A stretch of DNA of 43,059 nt from Pseudomonadota bacterium (GCA_022843465.1 JALHNO010000009.1:1-43059); one strand, 5' to 3'. Positions 25,699-34,561 are shown, counted from the first letter of the stretch. Translations and numbers: made by a program. Notes: generated by a model from the letters alone, not told the origin.

Positions 25699-26106
25699 GG
25701 ACGAGAGTTCTCCTTTTCCTGAAAGCATACGTAGTGGCCAGCAGCGTCGGCTTGGCGCCGATGCTGCGGTCATCGGCAGTTGCCGTATCCGCCCTGCCGA
25801 GCTGCACCCGAAGCCCTGCAACTGCAGCCTTTGCAGAACTTCGTGTGCACCGGCCCAACAATAGTTCCCGCCGGCGGACCCATCCAATGGCAGGGGGCCG
25901 GCCAGCCCTCGCGACTGCCTTCCAAGGTCGACAGCGCCACCAATCTGGGGACTGCAAGCGCTCTGTACAAGGCGCCAGCGGGCGCTGTCAGGTGCAGATC
26001 CGCGCTTCCTGTCGTCACCAGCGCCGGTCACGCTGCGCGGCCGTCGGCGGGCCCCGCAACGATGATCGGACTCGCCCGCGTAGCCAGATCGAGCGCGGCG
26101 GTCGCC
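25699..26106. other. 408-bp gap inside the sigma-E gene set, no gene seen
   Basis: The stretch between rseB and mucD is GC-rich and open in several frames, but none shows a motif, a convincing start or similarity I recognise. It would hold the mucD leader and perhaps its own promoter. A GGAACTA on the leftward strand (25862-25868) resembles a sigma-E -35 box, but no good -10 follows at the right distance. Confidence 0.5.
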
Positions 26107-26988
26107 CTACCGCGCTGGCGACAGGCTGGCGGCGGTGGCTTCGACAAAGCGGCGCGCAGATTCCGGCGGCACCGCACCCACCGCGACAATGCGCGTCGCG
26201 CCGACTTGACGGCCATAGAGCTGCACGGCGCCACGCTGAGTCGCAAACTCACCAGCAGGCACGCCCTCGCGACGCTCCACGTAAATGGAAACAGTAGCCA
26301 GGCCATCGCTGTAGACGCGCTGCTCCAGTCCACGCGAGGAATCGACACGCGCGCTGACCAGGGCAAAACCGGGCAACAGGGCAGCACCCGCAGCGGGCGC
26401 CTCGGCATCGGCGGGCACCGCGGCCGGCGCCACCGCGCCTTCGAGCGCCAGCTGGGCAAACATCACCTGCTCGAGCATCTGCTTGCGCGGGCCGATCAGC
26501 GCGGCACCCAGCAGCATGCCCGACTCCTGATCGATCCACAGCCGCTGACCATAACGCAGGCCATCCTGCGGTTCAGCCTCCAGTGTCCGCGCGATGAATC
26601 CAGCGACGCGATCACTCCCCGTCACCTGCATGCGATAGAGCCGCGCGACCTGCTGCAGATCCAGCGGCGCACGGGTTCCCGCCATCGCGGGCCAGGCCAC
26701 CGGTGGCTGACTCGGACTGAGCGCCCGCACCTGGCCACCGGCGCGCAGCAGTTCGCGCTGATTGCCGGTCAGGCTGGCAAACCGTTGGAATGCCTCGATG
26801 CCGGAACGGCTGACCACGCGAATCTGATCGATGCGGCCATCGTGCACATAGATGACCACGCCCTCATAACTGCGCTGGGCCTGGGCATCCTGCAGGCGCT
26901 TGAGCCATTCACCGGCGTCCTCGGCAGCAACTGCGATACTGCCGAGCAGGCCAATCAGAAGTGCGGTCGGGCGACGCAAGCTCAGCAC
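26107..26988 (-). CDS. rseB: Sigma-E regulatory protein RseB/MucB
   Basis: RseB binds the periplasmic part of the anti-sigma factor RseA and shields it from DegS cleavage; it senses mislocalised lipoproteins or LPS. The 293-residue protein has a signal peptide (LRRPTALLIGLLGSIAVA), the MucB N-terminal domain (WLKRLQDAQAQRSYEGVVIY at about 28-47) and the C-terminal domain with GFALVSARVDSSRGLEQRVY. An Ala/Pro-rich linker (about 186-206) joins them. It starts 4 bp after rseA. Confidence 0.93.
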   Translation of the reverse strand: MLSLRRPTALLIGLLGSIAVAAEDAGEWLKRLQDAQAQRSYEGVVIYVHDGRIDQIRVVSRSGIEAFQRFASLTGNQRELLRAGGQVRALSPSQPPVAWPAMAGTRAPLDLQQVARLYRMQVTGSDRVAGFIARTLEAEPQDGLRYGQRLWIDQESGMLLGAALIGPRKQMLEQVMFAQLALEGAVAPAAVPADAEAPAAGAALLPGFALVSARVDSSRGLEQRVYSDGLATVSIYVERREGVPAGEFATQRGAVQLYGRQVGATRIVAVGAVPPESARRFVEATAASLSPAR

Positions 26989-26992
26989 GCCA

Positions 26993-27592
26993 TCATTCTC
27001 CCTGGGCAGGATCTACCGCAGCGCTGGCAACGGTCTGGACGGCCGGCAGCGGACCCAGCAGGCTGACACCGCCAGCGGCCTCGCCGTGACGCAGAAAATA
27101 TCCGTCGAGCTCGGCGGGCATCGGCTGCTGGACGAGCACAAAGCGCTCGCGCTCGGCCACCGGCGCCACCCGCCAGGGTGGTACCAGATCACTGGTGGTC
27201 ATTGCCGCGACCTGCTCAAGGTTGGTACTGGCAAGCCCATTCTGCGCGCTGTCCAGTTCGTCGATGGCCGGGCCCGGCCGCAGTGCGAACAGCGCCATCG
27301 CGGCAACACCTGCGGCAATCGCACCTCCGGCAAAACCACGCCAGACGTGACGCTGGGCGGGACGGGCTTCGGCGGCGATATCGGCATCGATCAGGGCCGC
27401 CACGCCAGCGCAGAAATCCGCCGGCGCCATCGTGCCCTGATGGCGCAGGCAGTCGCGAATCAGGTGGTAACGCTCCCAGGAACCGCGAAACTCCGGATCG
27501 CGCTCAAGCCGCTTCAGCAGGAACCGGGTTCCCTCGGTCTCAATCTCGCCATCGGCCATGGCCGAAAGCTGCTCGCGTATCGAGTCGTTCAT
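26993..27592 (-). CDS. rseA: Anti-sigma-E factor RseA/MucA
   Basis: This inner-membrane protein holds sigma-E inactive until proteolysed. The 199-residue protein has the RseA N-terminal sigma-binding domain (NDSIREQLSAMADGEI at the start; ERYHLIRDCL about 40-49), one membrane helix (about 86-104, GFAGGAIAAGVAAMALFAL) and a periplasmic domain. Its ATG overlaps the rpoE stop by 4 bases (ATGA), which should keep sigma and anti-sigma in balance. A longer frame upstream lies within rpoE and is not real. Confidence 0.94.
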   Translation of the reverse strand: MNDSIREQLSAMADGEIETEGTRFLLKRLERDPEFRGSWERYHLIRDCLRHQGTMAPADFCAGVAALIDADIAAEARPAQRHVWRGFAGGAIAAGVAAMALFALRPGPAIDELDSAQNGLASTNLEQVAAMTTSDLVPPWRVAPVAERERFVLVQQPMPAELDGYFLRHGEAAGGVSLLGPLPAVQTVASAAVDPAQGE

Positions 27593-28290
27593 ACGACCTC
27601 CATCTGCTCTGTCTGGTTGCCCAACAAGGGGCGCAATTTCACGTCGATGGCCTCGCGCGCTCGGAATATCCGCGAGCGCACCGTACCGATCGGGCAGTCC
27701 ATCGCCTGCGAGATCTCCTCGTAGCTCAAGCCATCCACCTCGCGCAGGGTGATCGCCATGCGCAGCTCCTCCGGCAGCCCATCGACGGCTGCGGTCACCG
27801 CACGCTCGATCTCCTGGCGCATCAATTCGCGTTCCGGTGTCGAGGTTTCCTTCAGGCGCAGGGCGCCCTCGAAATACTCGGCGTCCTCGATCTGGATATC
27901 GTCGCTGGGCGGTCGCCGGCCCTGGGCGACCAGGTGATTCTTGGCCGTGTTGGTGGCGATCGTGTACAGCCAGGTATAGAACGCGCTCTCGCCACGAAAA
28001 TTGGCAATGGCACGGTAGGCGCGCAGAAAGGTGTCCTGGGCGACATCCTGGCATTCGGCGTGGTTGCCGATATAGCGCGAGATGATCCCGAACACCTTGT
28101 GCTGGTACTTGCGCACGAGCAGATCGAACGCTCCACGCTCACCGCTCTGGACGCGCTTGACCAGGCTGATATCAGCATCCTGCTCGCTCAAACCATTCTC
28201 CTGACGCACTACCCGGGTTGCCGTTTCGGCTGGAAAGAGACTTTTACCGATCCTTGCCACGCCTGGCAATGCAGCAAGCGAAATCGTCAT
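27589..28290 (-). CDS. rpoE: RNA polymerase sigma factor RpoE (ECF)
   Basis: This is the envelope-stress sigma factor of the RpoE/AlgU type. Region 2 includes FDLLVRKYQHKVFGIISRYI and the AFYTWLYTIATNTAKNHL stretch; region 4 includes LPEELRMAITLREVDGLSYE and GTVRSRIFRAREAID. The ATG at 28290 has GGAG 9 bases upstream and would begin about 20 bases after the predicted start of transcription, giving 233 residues. A TTG at 28191 has a better AGGAG 6 bases upstream and gives 200 residues, the usual family length, starting SEQDADISLVKRV. The first 33 residues of the long form resemble nothing I know in RpoE, so the true start is open. Followed by rseA with a 4-bp overlap. Confidence 0.95.
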   Translation of the reverse strand: MTISLAALPGVARIGKSLFPAETATRVVRQENGLSEQDADISLVKRVQSGERGAFDLLVRKYQHKVFGIISRYIGNHAECQDVAQDTFLRAYRAIANFRGESAFYTWLYTIATNTAKNHLVAQGRRPPSDDIQIEDAEYFEGALRLKETSTPERELMRQEIERAVTAAVDGLPEELRMAITLREVDGLSYEEISQAMDCPIGTVRSRIFRAREAIDVKLRPLLGNQTEQMEVV

Positions 28291-28317
28291 GGGCAGCGTC
28301 TCCGTGGGGAACGCGCC

Positions 28318-28346
28318 TTGAGACAGGCAGCAGCAGGGAAAGTTCA
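28318..28346 (-). promoter_or_regulatory. Sigma-E-type promoter of rpoE
   Basis: Read leftward, TGAACTT (28346-28340) is followed after 15 bases by GTCTCAA (28324-28318). The E. coli sigma-E consensus is GGAACTT, 15-16 bases, then about GTCTAA/TCAAA. The site lies directly upstream of rpoE in the right orientation, so it is probably the autoregulated promoter of the rpoE-rseA-rseB set. Transcription would begin near 28311, leaving about 20 bases before the ATG at 28290. Confidence 0.72.
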
Positions 28347-28409
28347 CTGGCACCGAACCGGCCAGCGCAGTCCGCGCCCGCTCCTGAACGACGCCCGCTC
28401 GGGATCGGA

Positions 28410-30983
28410 TCAGTTTGTCGCAGCCTGCCCGTTCAGCATCTTCTCGCGCTCGGACATCATGCTCTCGAACGCCGCAGCCGGCAGCGGCCGGCTGAACAGA
28501 TAGCCCTGCAGTTCCTCGCAGCCGTTGTCGCGCAGGAATTCGAGATGCTCCTCGTATTCGACACCCTCGGCGATCACGCCACGGTTGAGGCTCTGCGCCA
28601 TATTGATGGTGGCGCGGACAATCGCCTCGTCATCCGGATCGACCCCGATATTGCGGACAAACACCTGATCGATCTTGATGCGGTCGGCTGGAAAACGCCG
28701 GATGTAGTCAAGCGAACTCTGACCGGTACCGAAATCGTCGATCGCGATCGAACAGCCGAGATCACGCAGGCCCTGCAGGGTCTCGATCAGGTTCGGAATC
28801 GACTTGACATTGATGCTTTCGGTGACCTCCAGCTCAAGATATTCGGCCTCGAGCGCAGACTCCAGCAGGATGTTGCGGACCATTTCGACCATATTGGTTT
28901 GCCGCAGCTGCAGCGCCGACAGATTGACGCTGATGCGCAGCGGGTGGCCAAAACGCTGGTGCCAGCGCTTGGTATCGTGGCAGGCCGTGCGCAGCATCCA
29001 TTCGCCGATCGGCATGATCAACCCGGTTTCTTCGGCCAGGGGAATGAAGAAACCCGGCGAAATCATGCCGAGCTCCGGATGCTCCCAGCGGATCAGCGCT
29101 TCCATGCCGATGATGTCTTCGGTCTGCGCCGACACCTGGGGCTGGTAATAAGCCCGCAGCTCGCCGTTCTTCTCGGCCTGGCGCAACTTGGCCTCGAGTG
29201 CCAGCCGCTGCTGGTGCGATTCCTCGGGTACCGCGACATAGGCCTGATAATTGTTGCGGCCCATGCCCTTGGCGTTGTACATCGCGACATCGGCGTGCTG
29301 CAGCAGTTTCTCGGCCGAATCGGCATCGTCGGGATAGAAGCTGATACCGATGCTGGCGGTGATATGCAGTTCGCGGCTGTCACTGAGGGTCAGCGGCGAT
29401 TCCAGTACCCGGCAGATCTTTTCGGCGATACGGATCACATCATCGCGCTGGACAATGTGGCGCAGGATCAGGGTGAACTCGTCGCCGGCATAGCGCGCGA
29501 CGGTGTCGCTGCCCCGGATCGCGGCGCGCAGTCGCTTGGCGACCGCCAGCAGCAGTTCGTCGCCGACACCATGACCCAGGCTGTCATTGACCGTCTTGAA
29601 GCGATCGAGATCGACAAACAACACGGCAAACATCTCGCCGGTGCGGTGTGCCTCACGAATCGTCGTCTCCAGCCGGTCGTTGAACAGCAGGCGATTGGGC
29701 AGACCGGTCAAGGAGTCCTGCAGACCCTTGGCGCGACCCTGATCGAGTGCGTGTTCAAGATCGAGCTCCACCGCAACGCGTGCCGCAAACGAACGCGCCA
29801 TTACCAAGAGCTGGCTGGCCTCGGCGAGCACCTCGTGGCCACTGGCCAGCAGGCCACCGATCAGCTCATCATTGGCATCGCGCAGCGGCACGCCGATGAG
29901 AAACTCCAGGCGCTGCCCCGGCTGCTGAGCCTCGGGACCCAGCGCCTTCCAGGCGCCCTGCGGCACCACAAAGGCGTCCCCGCTCAAGACCTTGCGCATC
30001 ACCACCTGGGTGAGCTGGTCGACGATCGACTTGCTCAGACCGGGCCGCGCAAAATTCATCGACAGTTCGCCGACGCCGGTCGCTTCGCCGCGCTGCGAGA
30101 CCAGCGAGAGAAAATCCAGTTTGCCCAGCTCGATCAGCTTCTGACCCAGTTGACGCGCCAGCAGGGTGGCGCCGCGCGCCTTCCAGAGCTGCTCGACGAA
30201 CTCGGCCAGCGGTCGTCCGGCCTCTTCGGCTGGTGCCGGTCGGATCGCGGTCAACCAGCGGACGTCGGCACCGACCCGGACCAGCCGGGTCACCACATCC
30301 ACCATTACCTTCCGGCCATCCGCTCGCGGCGTCAACCCGCGGTAACGCACAGCACCCGACTTGGCGACCGCGGCCATCAGCTCGCGCCGCGCCTCGTCGC
30401 GGTGACTCAGATCGAGATCATCCAGCAGTTTGCCCACGACATCCGGCAGTTCGAAGCCGGCCTGGCTCAGATAGGTCTGATTGGCGTCAACGATCCGGCC
30501 AGAACCCGGGTCCGACACCAGCAATTCGTCGAGGGAATGATCGAAAGCGAAACGGAAGCTGTCGCCCTTGTCGGCAAGCTCGGTCTTTTCTACCGCGGCC
30601 GGCGTAAACAGGCGCTCGATCTTGCGGCGCATCAGTTCGACATCGACGGGGATCGTGACCCAGTCGGAGACGGCTGCCGGAATCTTGCCGGCCGGCCAGA
30701 TCAGCGCTGGCTCGGCCCCGAGTATCGCCAACAGCGGAATCTTCGCGGTCCGCGCCTGTGCCCGGATATCGGAGCAGAAATTGAGCGCCTCGGCATCGCC
30801 GGCGGCAAACTCCAGGACGATCAGCTCCACGCCGGATTCCTGGCCCAGCATCGAGCGTGCCTGGGTGGCGTCCTTGGCAGCGTAGATCGCCTCGAATTCC
30901 ATCGAGTCGAGCAGCTCAAAAAGGCGCCGACGTTCGGCACGGTCGTTGAGCAGGATCAGCACCGAGCCGCGGACGGTACTCAT
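28410..30983 (-). CDS. REC-PAS-GAF-GGDEF-EAL c-di-GMP protein
   Basis: The 857-residue cytoplasmic protein has a receiver-like domain (1-125) lacking the phosphoacceptor: Glu58 stands where Asp is expected (LIVLEFAAGD), and the usual Lys position is changed (VTIPVD). A PAS domain (about 142-245), a GAF-like domain (about 265-410), GGDEF (about 420-580) and EAL (about 595-845) follow. The cyclase motif is AGDEF (499-503) with an RxxD site just before it (RGSD, 490-493). The EAL domain keeps EAL, VNLSALQ, LEVTES, IDDFGTG, IKID and AEGVE, so phosphodiesterase activity is likely; AGDEF may be a weak cyclase or GTP-sensing site. Its ATG overlaps the stop of the upstream gene (TGATG), implying translational coupling. 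Confidence 0.93.
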   Translation of the reverse strand: MSTVRGSVLILLNDRAERRRLFELLDSMEFEAIYAAKDATQARSMLGQESGVELIVLEFAAGDAEALNFCSDIRAQARTAKIPLLAILGAEPALIWPAGKIPAAVSDWVTIPVDVELMRRKIERLFTPAAVEKTELADKGDSFRFAFDHSLDELLVSDPGSGRIVDANQTYLSQAGFELPDVVGKLLDDLDLSHRDEARRELMAAVAKSGAVRYRGLTPRADGRKVMVDVVTRLVRVGADVRWLTAIRPAPAEEAGRPLAEFVEQLWKARGATLLARQLGQKLIELGKLDFLSLVSQRGEATGVGELSMNFARPGLSKSIVDQLTQVVMRKVLSGDAFVVPQGAWKALGPEAQQPGQRLEFLIGVPLRDANDELIGGLLASGHEVLAEASQLLVMARSFAARVAVELDLEHALDQGRAKGLQDSLTGLPNRLLFNDRLETTIREAHRTGEMFAVLFVDLDRFKTVNDSLGHGVGDELLLAVAKRLRAAIRGSDTVARYAGDEFTLILRHIVQRDDVIRIAEKICRVLESPLTLSDSRELHITASIGISFYPDDADSAEKLLQHADVAMYNAKGMGRNNYQAYVAVPEESHQQRLALEAKLRQAEKNGELRAYYQPQVSAQTEDIIGMEALIRWEHPELGMISPGFFIPLAEETGLIMPIGEWMLRTACHDTKRWHQRFGHPLRISVNLSALQLRQTNMVEMVRNILLESALEAEYLELEVTESINVKSIPNLIETLQGLRDLGCSIAIDDFGTGQSSLDYIRRFPADRIKIDQVFVRNIGVDPDDEAIVRATINMAQSLNRGVIAEGVEYEEHLEFLRDNGCEELQGYLFSRPLPAAAFESMMSEREKMLNGQAATN

Positions 30984-31552
30984 CAGACTACCCAGCGGCC
31001 ATCGCGCAGCCGCGGCGGCTTGCGCTGTTCAATATCGTGCACGATCCGGTGCACAAAGGCATCGACGCCCTCGGTCAACTTGACCTTGTTGTCGAGGAAC
31101 ACGATCTTGCGCCCGGGAATGGCACTGCCCGGCCGCGCAAACTGGCGCAGCACGCCGGTCGCCGGGGGTCGCAGGTCCTTGCTGGCGCCGACAAACAGGT
31201 AAAGCCCCAGGTGCATCGTGCTGGCCACATGCCGCAGCGCATCATGCAGACGCTGGCTCCCCGGCACGACAAAATCCATCTCGCGCAGGCTGACGATTCC
31301 CTCGTCGGCGGTCCACTGGTAGATCGGCGTACCACTGCGCATCGCGAACTGCCGGAACTGCGCCATCAGATCGGGAACCCGCGGTGACTCGATCGCCACC
31401 ACATTGCGTTCACTGTTGGAAACCGAATCAATCAGCTGCTGGGTCACGAACAGCGACGTGTTCTCCGAGCTGGTGATGATGTTCGATCCGCTGGCCATGG
31501 TGCCCACCATAGCCGCTTGCAGCGAAGATTTCACCGGTTCGATCCTGTCCAC
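30983..31552 (-). CDS. Unknown protein resembling the N-domain of SpoVK-like AAA ATPases
   Basis: The 189-residue soluble protein has no Walker motifs. Its pattern, RNVVAIESPRVPDLM, then TPIYQWTADEGIVSL, DALRHVAS, LGLYLFVGASKDL and GRKIVFLDNKVKL, resembles the N-terminal alpha/beta domain that precedes the motor in ycf46/SpoVK-like AAA ATPases (there: PLIYLVTWEE..., PLFVWS..., a FVLRDFH strand and a VLLSP strand). Here the motor is absent. The GTG at 31552 is preferred as the start because AGGAG lies 7 bases upstream; an ATG at 31510 is an alternative. It is coupled to the GGDEF-EAL gene by a TGATG overlap, so it may act as that enzyme's partner. The family resemblance is by eye only. Confidence 0.65.
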   Translation of the reverse strand: MDRIEPVKSSLQAAMVGTMASGSNIITSSENTSLFVTQQLIDSVSNSERNVVAIESPRVPDLMAQFRQFAMRSGTPIYQWTADEGIVSLREMDFVVPGSQRLHDALRHVASTMHLGLYLFVGASKDLRPPATGVLRQFARPGSAIPGRKIVFLDNKVKLTEGVDAFVHRIVHDIEQRKPPRLRDGRWVV

Positions 31553-31799
31553 GACCGCTCTCCTGATTTGCTGCACGCTGCCCCGCGCTTGACCTCTCGA
31601 GTCAAAGCCGCTGAAGATGACCCGGCCTCCAGGGCGATGCAGAGAAGCGCGTCGGTCGATCCTAGCAAGCCCGCGGCAGGGATAAGTTTGCTTTGCTCGA
31701 CAGATTGCGGGTCTCGCCGCAAGGCATCCGGGCCTGGCAGAGCCGCCCTGTCCGGAGCGCACATCACACTATTTTGCTGGTCCATTGACGGAGCATCAC

Positions 31800-33839
31800 A
31801 TGTTCGAAGGTCTGCGATTCGCGCACTGGAAGACCGAATTGGGCGCTGATCGCGTCCTGGTTCTGAGCCTCGACCGCGCCGACGAGTCGGTCAACGCCCT
31901 GGGCAGAGCGGTATTGAGCGAGCTCGAGAGCATCCTTGAGCGCATCCGCATCGAACCTCCCAAGGGCCTGATCCTGCGTTCCGCCAAGACCGCCGGATTC
32001 ATCGCCGGCGCGGACATCCGCGAATTCCGGACCTTTGCCGAGCGCGGCGAAACCATGGATGCCATCCGTCGCGGCCACCGCGTTTTTGGCAAGCTCGCCA
32101 GCCTCGGCATCCCCACCATTGCGGCCATCCATGGCCACTGCATGGGCGGCGGACTCGAGATCGCCCTGGCCTGCCGGCAACGCATTGCATCCGATGACCC
32201 GCGCACCCGGCTCGGCCTGCCGGAAGTAAAACTCGGCATCCAGCCCGGATGGGGCGGTACCGCACGCTTGCCGCATCTGATCGGTGCACCGGCAGCCTTT
32301 GATCTGATGCTGACCGGCCGCAGCGTCAGCGCCAGCGCCGCGCGCGCGCTCGGCATCGTCGACAAGGTGGTTGCCGCTGACCAGTTGCTCGAAGAGGCAC
32401 GCAAACTGCTCGGCAGAAGCCGACCCAAGCCCCTGCTGCAGCGCTGGAAGATCGCTGCCAGCAATCTCTGGATCAGCCGGCAGATTCTTGCGCCGATCCT
32501 GCGCAAGCAGGTGGCACGCAAAGCCGATCCAAAGCACTACCCGGCGCTGTTCGCGATGATCGAGTTCTGGCGTCGTTCCGGCGGCAGTGTCGCCACGGGC
32601 CTCGCGGCTGAGCCGCGTTCCGTGGTTCGGCTGGCGCAGACTGCGACCGCGCGCAATCTGGTCCGCGTCTATTTTCTGCAGGAAGCGCTCAAGAATCTGG
32701 GCAGTGCCGAGCCGCATGCGATCAGCCATGTCCACGTGGTCGGCGCCGGCGTCATGGGTGGCGATATTGCGGCCTGGTGCGCACTGCAGGGGTTTACGGT
32801 GACCCTGCAGGATCGCGAGCTCAAGTACATCCAGCCCGCGCTCGATCGCGCTCGCGAAATGTTTGCCAGGAAGCTGAAAACCGAGGATCGGATCGCGCCG
32901 GCGCTGGCGCGCCTGACAGCAGACGTCGAAGGCTCCGGTGTCGCCCGCGCCGATCTGGTGATCGAGGCGATCTTCGAAAATCGTGATGCCAAGCAGGCCC
33001 TCTACGCAAAGATCGAACCGCAACTGAAACCGACCGCCATCCTGGCGACCAATACCTCGAGCATCCCGCTGCCCGAGTTGGGTGCGGCACTCCAGCATCC
33101 AGGGCGATTTGTCGGCATCCACTACTTCAATCCGGTGGCCCTGATGATGCTGGTAGAGATCGTCAGGCACGACAAGCTGGATCCGACCACGGCGGCCCGC
33201 GCAGCCGCCTTCGTGAAGGCGATCGACAAGTTGCCGGTACCGGTTTCAACCTCGCCTGGTTTCCTGGTCAACCGGATCCTGGTGCCCTATCTGATCGAGG
33301 CCGCGACGATCTACAGCGAGGGCGTACCCGGCCCGGTGATTGATCGCGTGGCGAAGAAGTTCGGCATGCCGATGGGCCCGATCGAACTGGCGGATGTGGT
33401 GGGGCTGGACGTGGCCGCCTCGGTCGGCAAGGTTGTCGGTCCGGTGGTCGGCGTCAGCGTTCCGGCGCAGTTGGAGTCGCTGCTGGCGGCCGGCAAGCGC
33501 GGCAAGAAGGATGGCGAGGGACTCTACGTCTGGAAGGATGGCCGCGCCGTGAAGCCGGCCGTGGACAAGAACTACCGCGCCCCCGATGACCTCGAGGACC
33601 GCATGATCCTGCCCTTCCTCAACGAGGCCGTGGCGTGTCTGCATGAAGGGGTGGTCGAAAGCGAGGAGCATCTCGACGCCGGGGTCATCTTCGCCACCGG
33701 ATTCGCCCCCTTTCGCGGCGGCCCGATCCAGTACATACGCGATACCGGCGGCGCCGTGCTCAAGGGAAAGCTCGAGGCACTGGCCGCCAAGTATGGCCCG
33801 CGGTTCAATCCCAAACCGGGCTGGGACCGATTCAGCTGA
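31800..33839 (+). CDS. FadB/FadJ-type enoyl-CoA hydratase/3-hydroxyacyl-CoA dehydrogenase
   Basis: The 679-residue bifunctional enzyme should carry out the hydration and NAD-dependent oxidation steps of fatty-acid beta-oxidation. The hydratase half has Glu120 (MGGGLEIALAC) and Glu142 (LGLPEVKLG), matching the two catalytic glutamates of FadB. The dehydrogenase half has VVGAGVMGGDIA (313-324), the catalytic His441 in GIHYFNPV, and FLVNRILVPYL. The ATG at 31800 has GGAG 6 bases upstream; an in-frame TTG at 31785 is less likely. No thiolase gene adjoins, so it resembles the orphan FadJ-type rather than a fadBA operon. It diverges from the AAA-N-like gene across 247 bp that should hold both promoters. 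Confidence 0.93.
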   Translation: MFEGLRFAHWKTELGADRVLVLSLDRADESVNALGRAVLSELESILERIRIEPPKGLILRSAKTAGFIAGADIREFRTFAERGETMDAIRRGHRVFGKLASLGIPTIAAIHGHCMGGGLEIALACRQRIASDDPRTRLGLPEVKLGIQPGWGGTARLPHLIGAPAAFDLMLTGRSVSASAARALGIVDKVVAADQLLEEARKLLGRSRPKPLLQRWKIAASNLWISRQILAPILRKQVARKADPKHYPALFAMIEFWRRSGGSVATGLAAEPRSVVRLAQTATARNLVRVYFLQEALKNLGSAEPHAISHVHVVGAGVMGGDIAAWCALQGFTVTLQDRELKYIQPALDRAREMFARKLKTEDRIAPALARLTADVEGSGVARADLVIEAIFENRDAKQALYAKIEPQLKPTAILATNTSSIPLPELGAALQHPGRFVGIHYFNPVALMMLVEIVRHDKLDPTTAARAAAFVKAIDKLPVPVSTSPGFLVNRILVPYLIEAATIYSEGVPGPVIDRVAKKFGMPMGPIELADVVGLDVAASVGKVVGPVVGVSVPAQLESLLAAGKRGKKDGEGLYVWKDGRAVKPAVDKNYRAPDDLEDRMILPFLNEAVACLHEGVVESEEHLDAGVIFATGFAPFRGGPIQYIRDTGGAVLKGKLEALAAKYGPRFNPKPGWDRFS

Positions 33840-33955
33840 AAGCATCCCGCAGCGCGATGGCCGTCAGCGGAATGCCGGCGATCACCATCCGCCCGCGGGC
33901 GTTCACACGATTCGACGGTTGCGCGCCACGGTCACCACGACCTGGCGCACGATGC

Positions 33956-34441
33956 TCAATTGCTGGCCTTGAGCGCGCGCCGGCTCTGCACACTGTCCAG
34001 GAACCGCCTCGATTCGGCGGTAGCGCGTTCGCGCTCGGCCAGGGTCATGCAGCGCTTCTGCGGACGATGACTGCCGGTCGGCGTGTAGCGCTCGCAGACG
34101 AGGCGGCGGCCATCGTGCTGGGTGAGGATCGCATTGGCATGCTCCTGGGCATTGATCAACCGGATCCGCTCATCATCGGATAACTCTTCGATCGAACTGC
34201 GGCCAGCGATGACGCGCTCCATCTCGGCGAGCTTTTCCTCGAGCTTGGGCAGCTCACGCTTGGGAACGTACTCCCAACGACCACCGGGCTGGACCTCGAA
34301 GCGGATCATCTCGATCAACTGCGGCAGATCGCCGGGTGCGATCCGCTCGCCAAAGACAGGCTTGGGCTGCGACTCCGCCGCCGACACCGCCGCCGCCGCC
34401 ATGAAAAACGAAGTCAGCAATACCGCACACTTCATGCGCAT
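33956..34441 (-). CDS. Small secreted protein, function unknown
   Basis: The 161-residue protein has a clear signal peptide (MRMKCAVLLTSFFMAAAAVSAAES) and then a charged, mostly helical region rich in Glu and Arg. A pair of cysteines (in VCERYTPTGSH and RCMTLAERERA) about 18 residues apart could form a disulfide in the periplasm. GGGAGG lies 6 bases before the ATG, a strong ribosome site, which supports a real gene. I do not recognise the family. It follows the metallohydrolase region divergently from nothing: its neighbour downstream is the convergent fad gene, 116 bp away. Confidence 0.78.
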   Translation of the reverse strand: MRMKCAVLLTSFFMAAAAVSAAESQPKPVFGERIAPGDLPQLIEMIRFEVQPGGRWEYVPKRELPKLEEKLAEMERVIAGRSSIEELSDDERIRLINAQEHANAILTQHDGRRLVCERYTPTGSHRPQKRCMTLAERERATAESRRFLDSVQSRRALKASN

Positions 34442-34561
34442 GACACACCTCCCATCCGAGACCCACTCCTCTGCGGATCATAGCCCGGGCATTCAGGCGG
34501 GCGTCAAGGGCCGGAGGTCTGGCGGGCTGGACCGCCATGCCGCGCGCCGTCCAGTACACGA

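Noticed and set aside
25836-25868. A sigma-E promoter for mucD (GGAACTA on the leftward strand)
   Set aside because: No acceptable -10 box follows at 15-16 bases; only the -35-like part is present.
27593-28054. A long version of rseA starting at 28054
   Set aside because: That stretch lies inside rpoE in another frame; the ATG at 27592 overlaps the rpoE stop and begins the RseA domain.
28218-31202. A very long open frame on the + strand opposite the GGDEF-EAL gene, and similar long frames opposite lepA, rlmD and other genes
   Set aside because: They are mirror frames of well-recognised genes in a GC-rich genome, contain no motifs and lack good ribosome sites.
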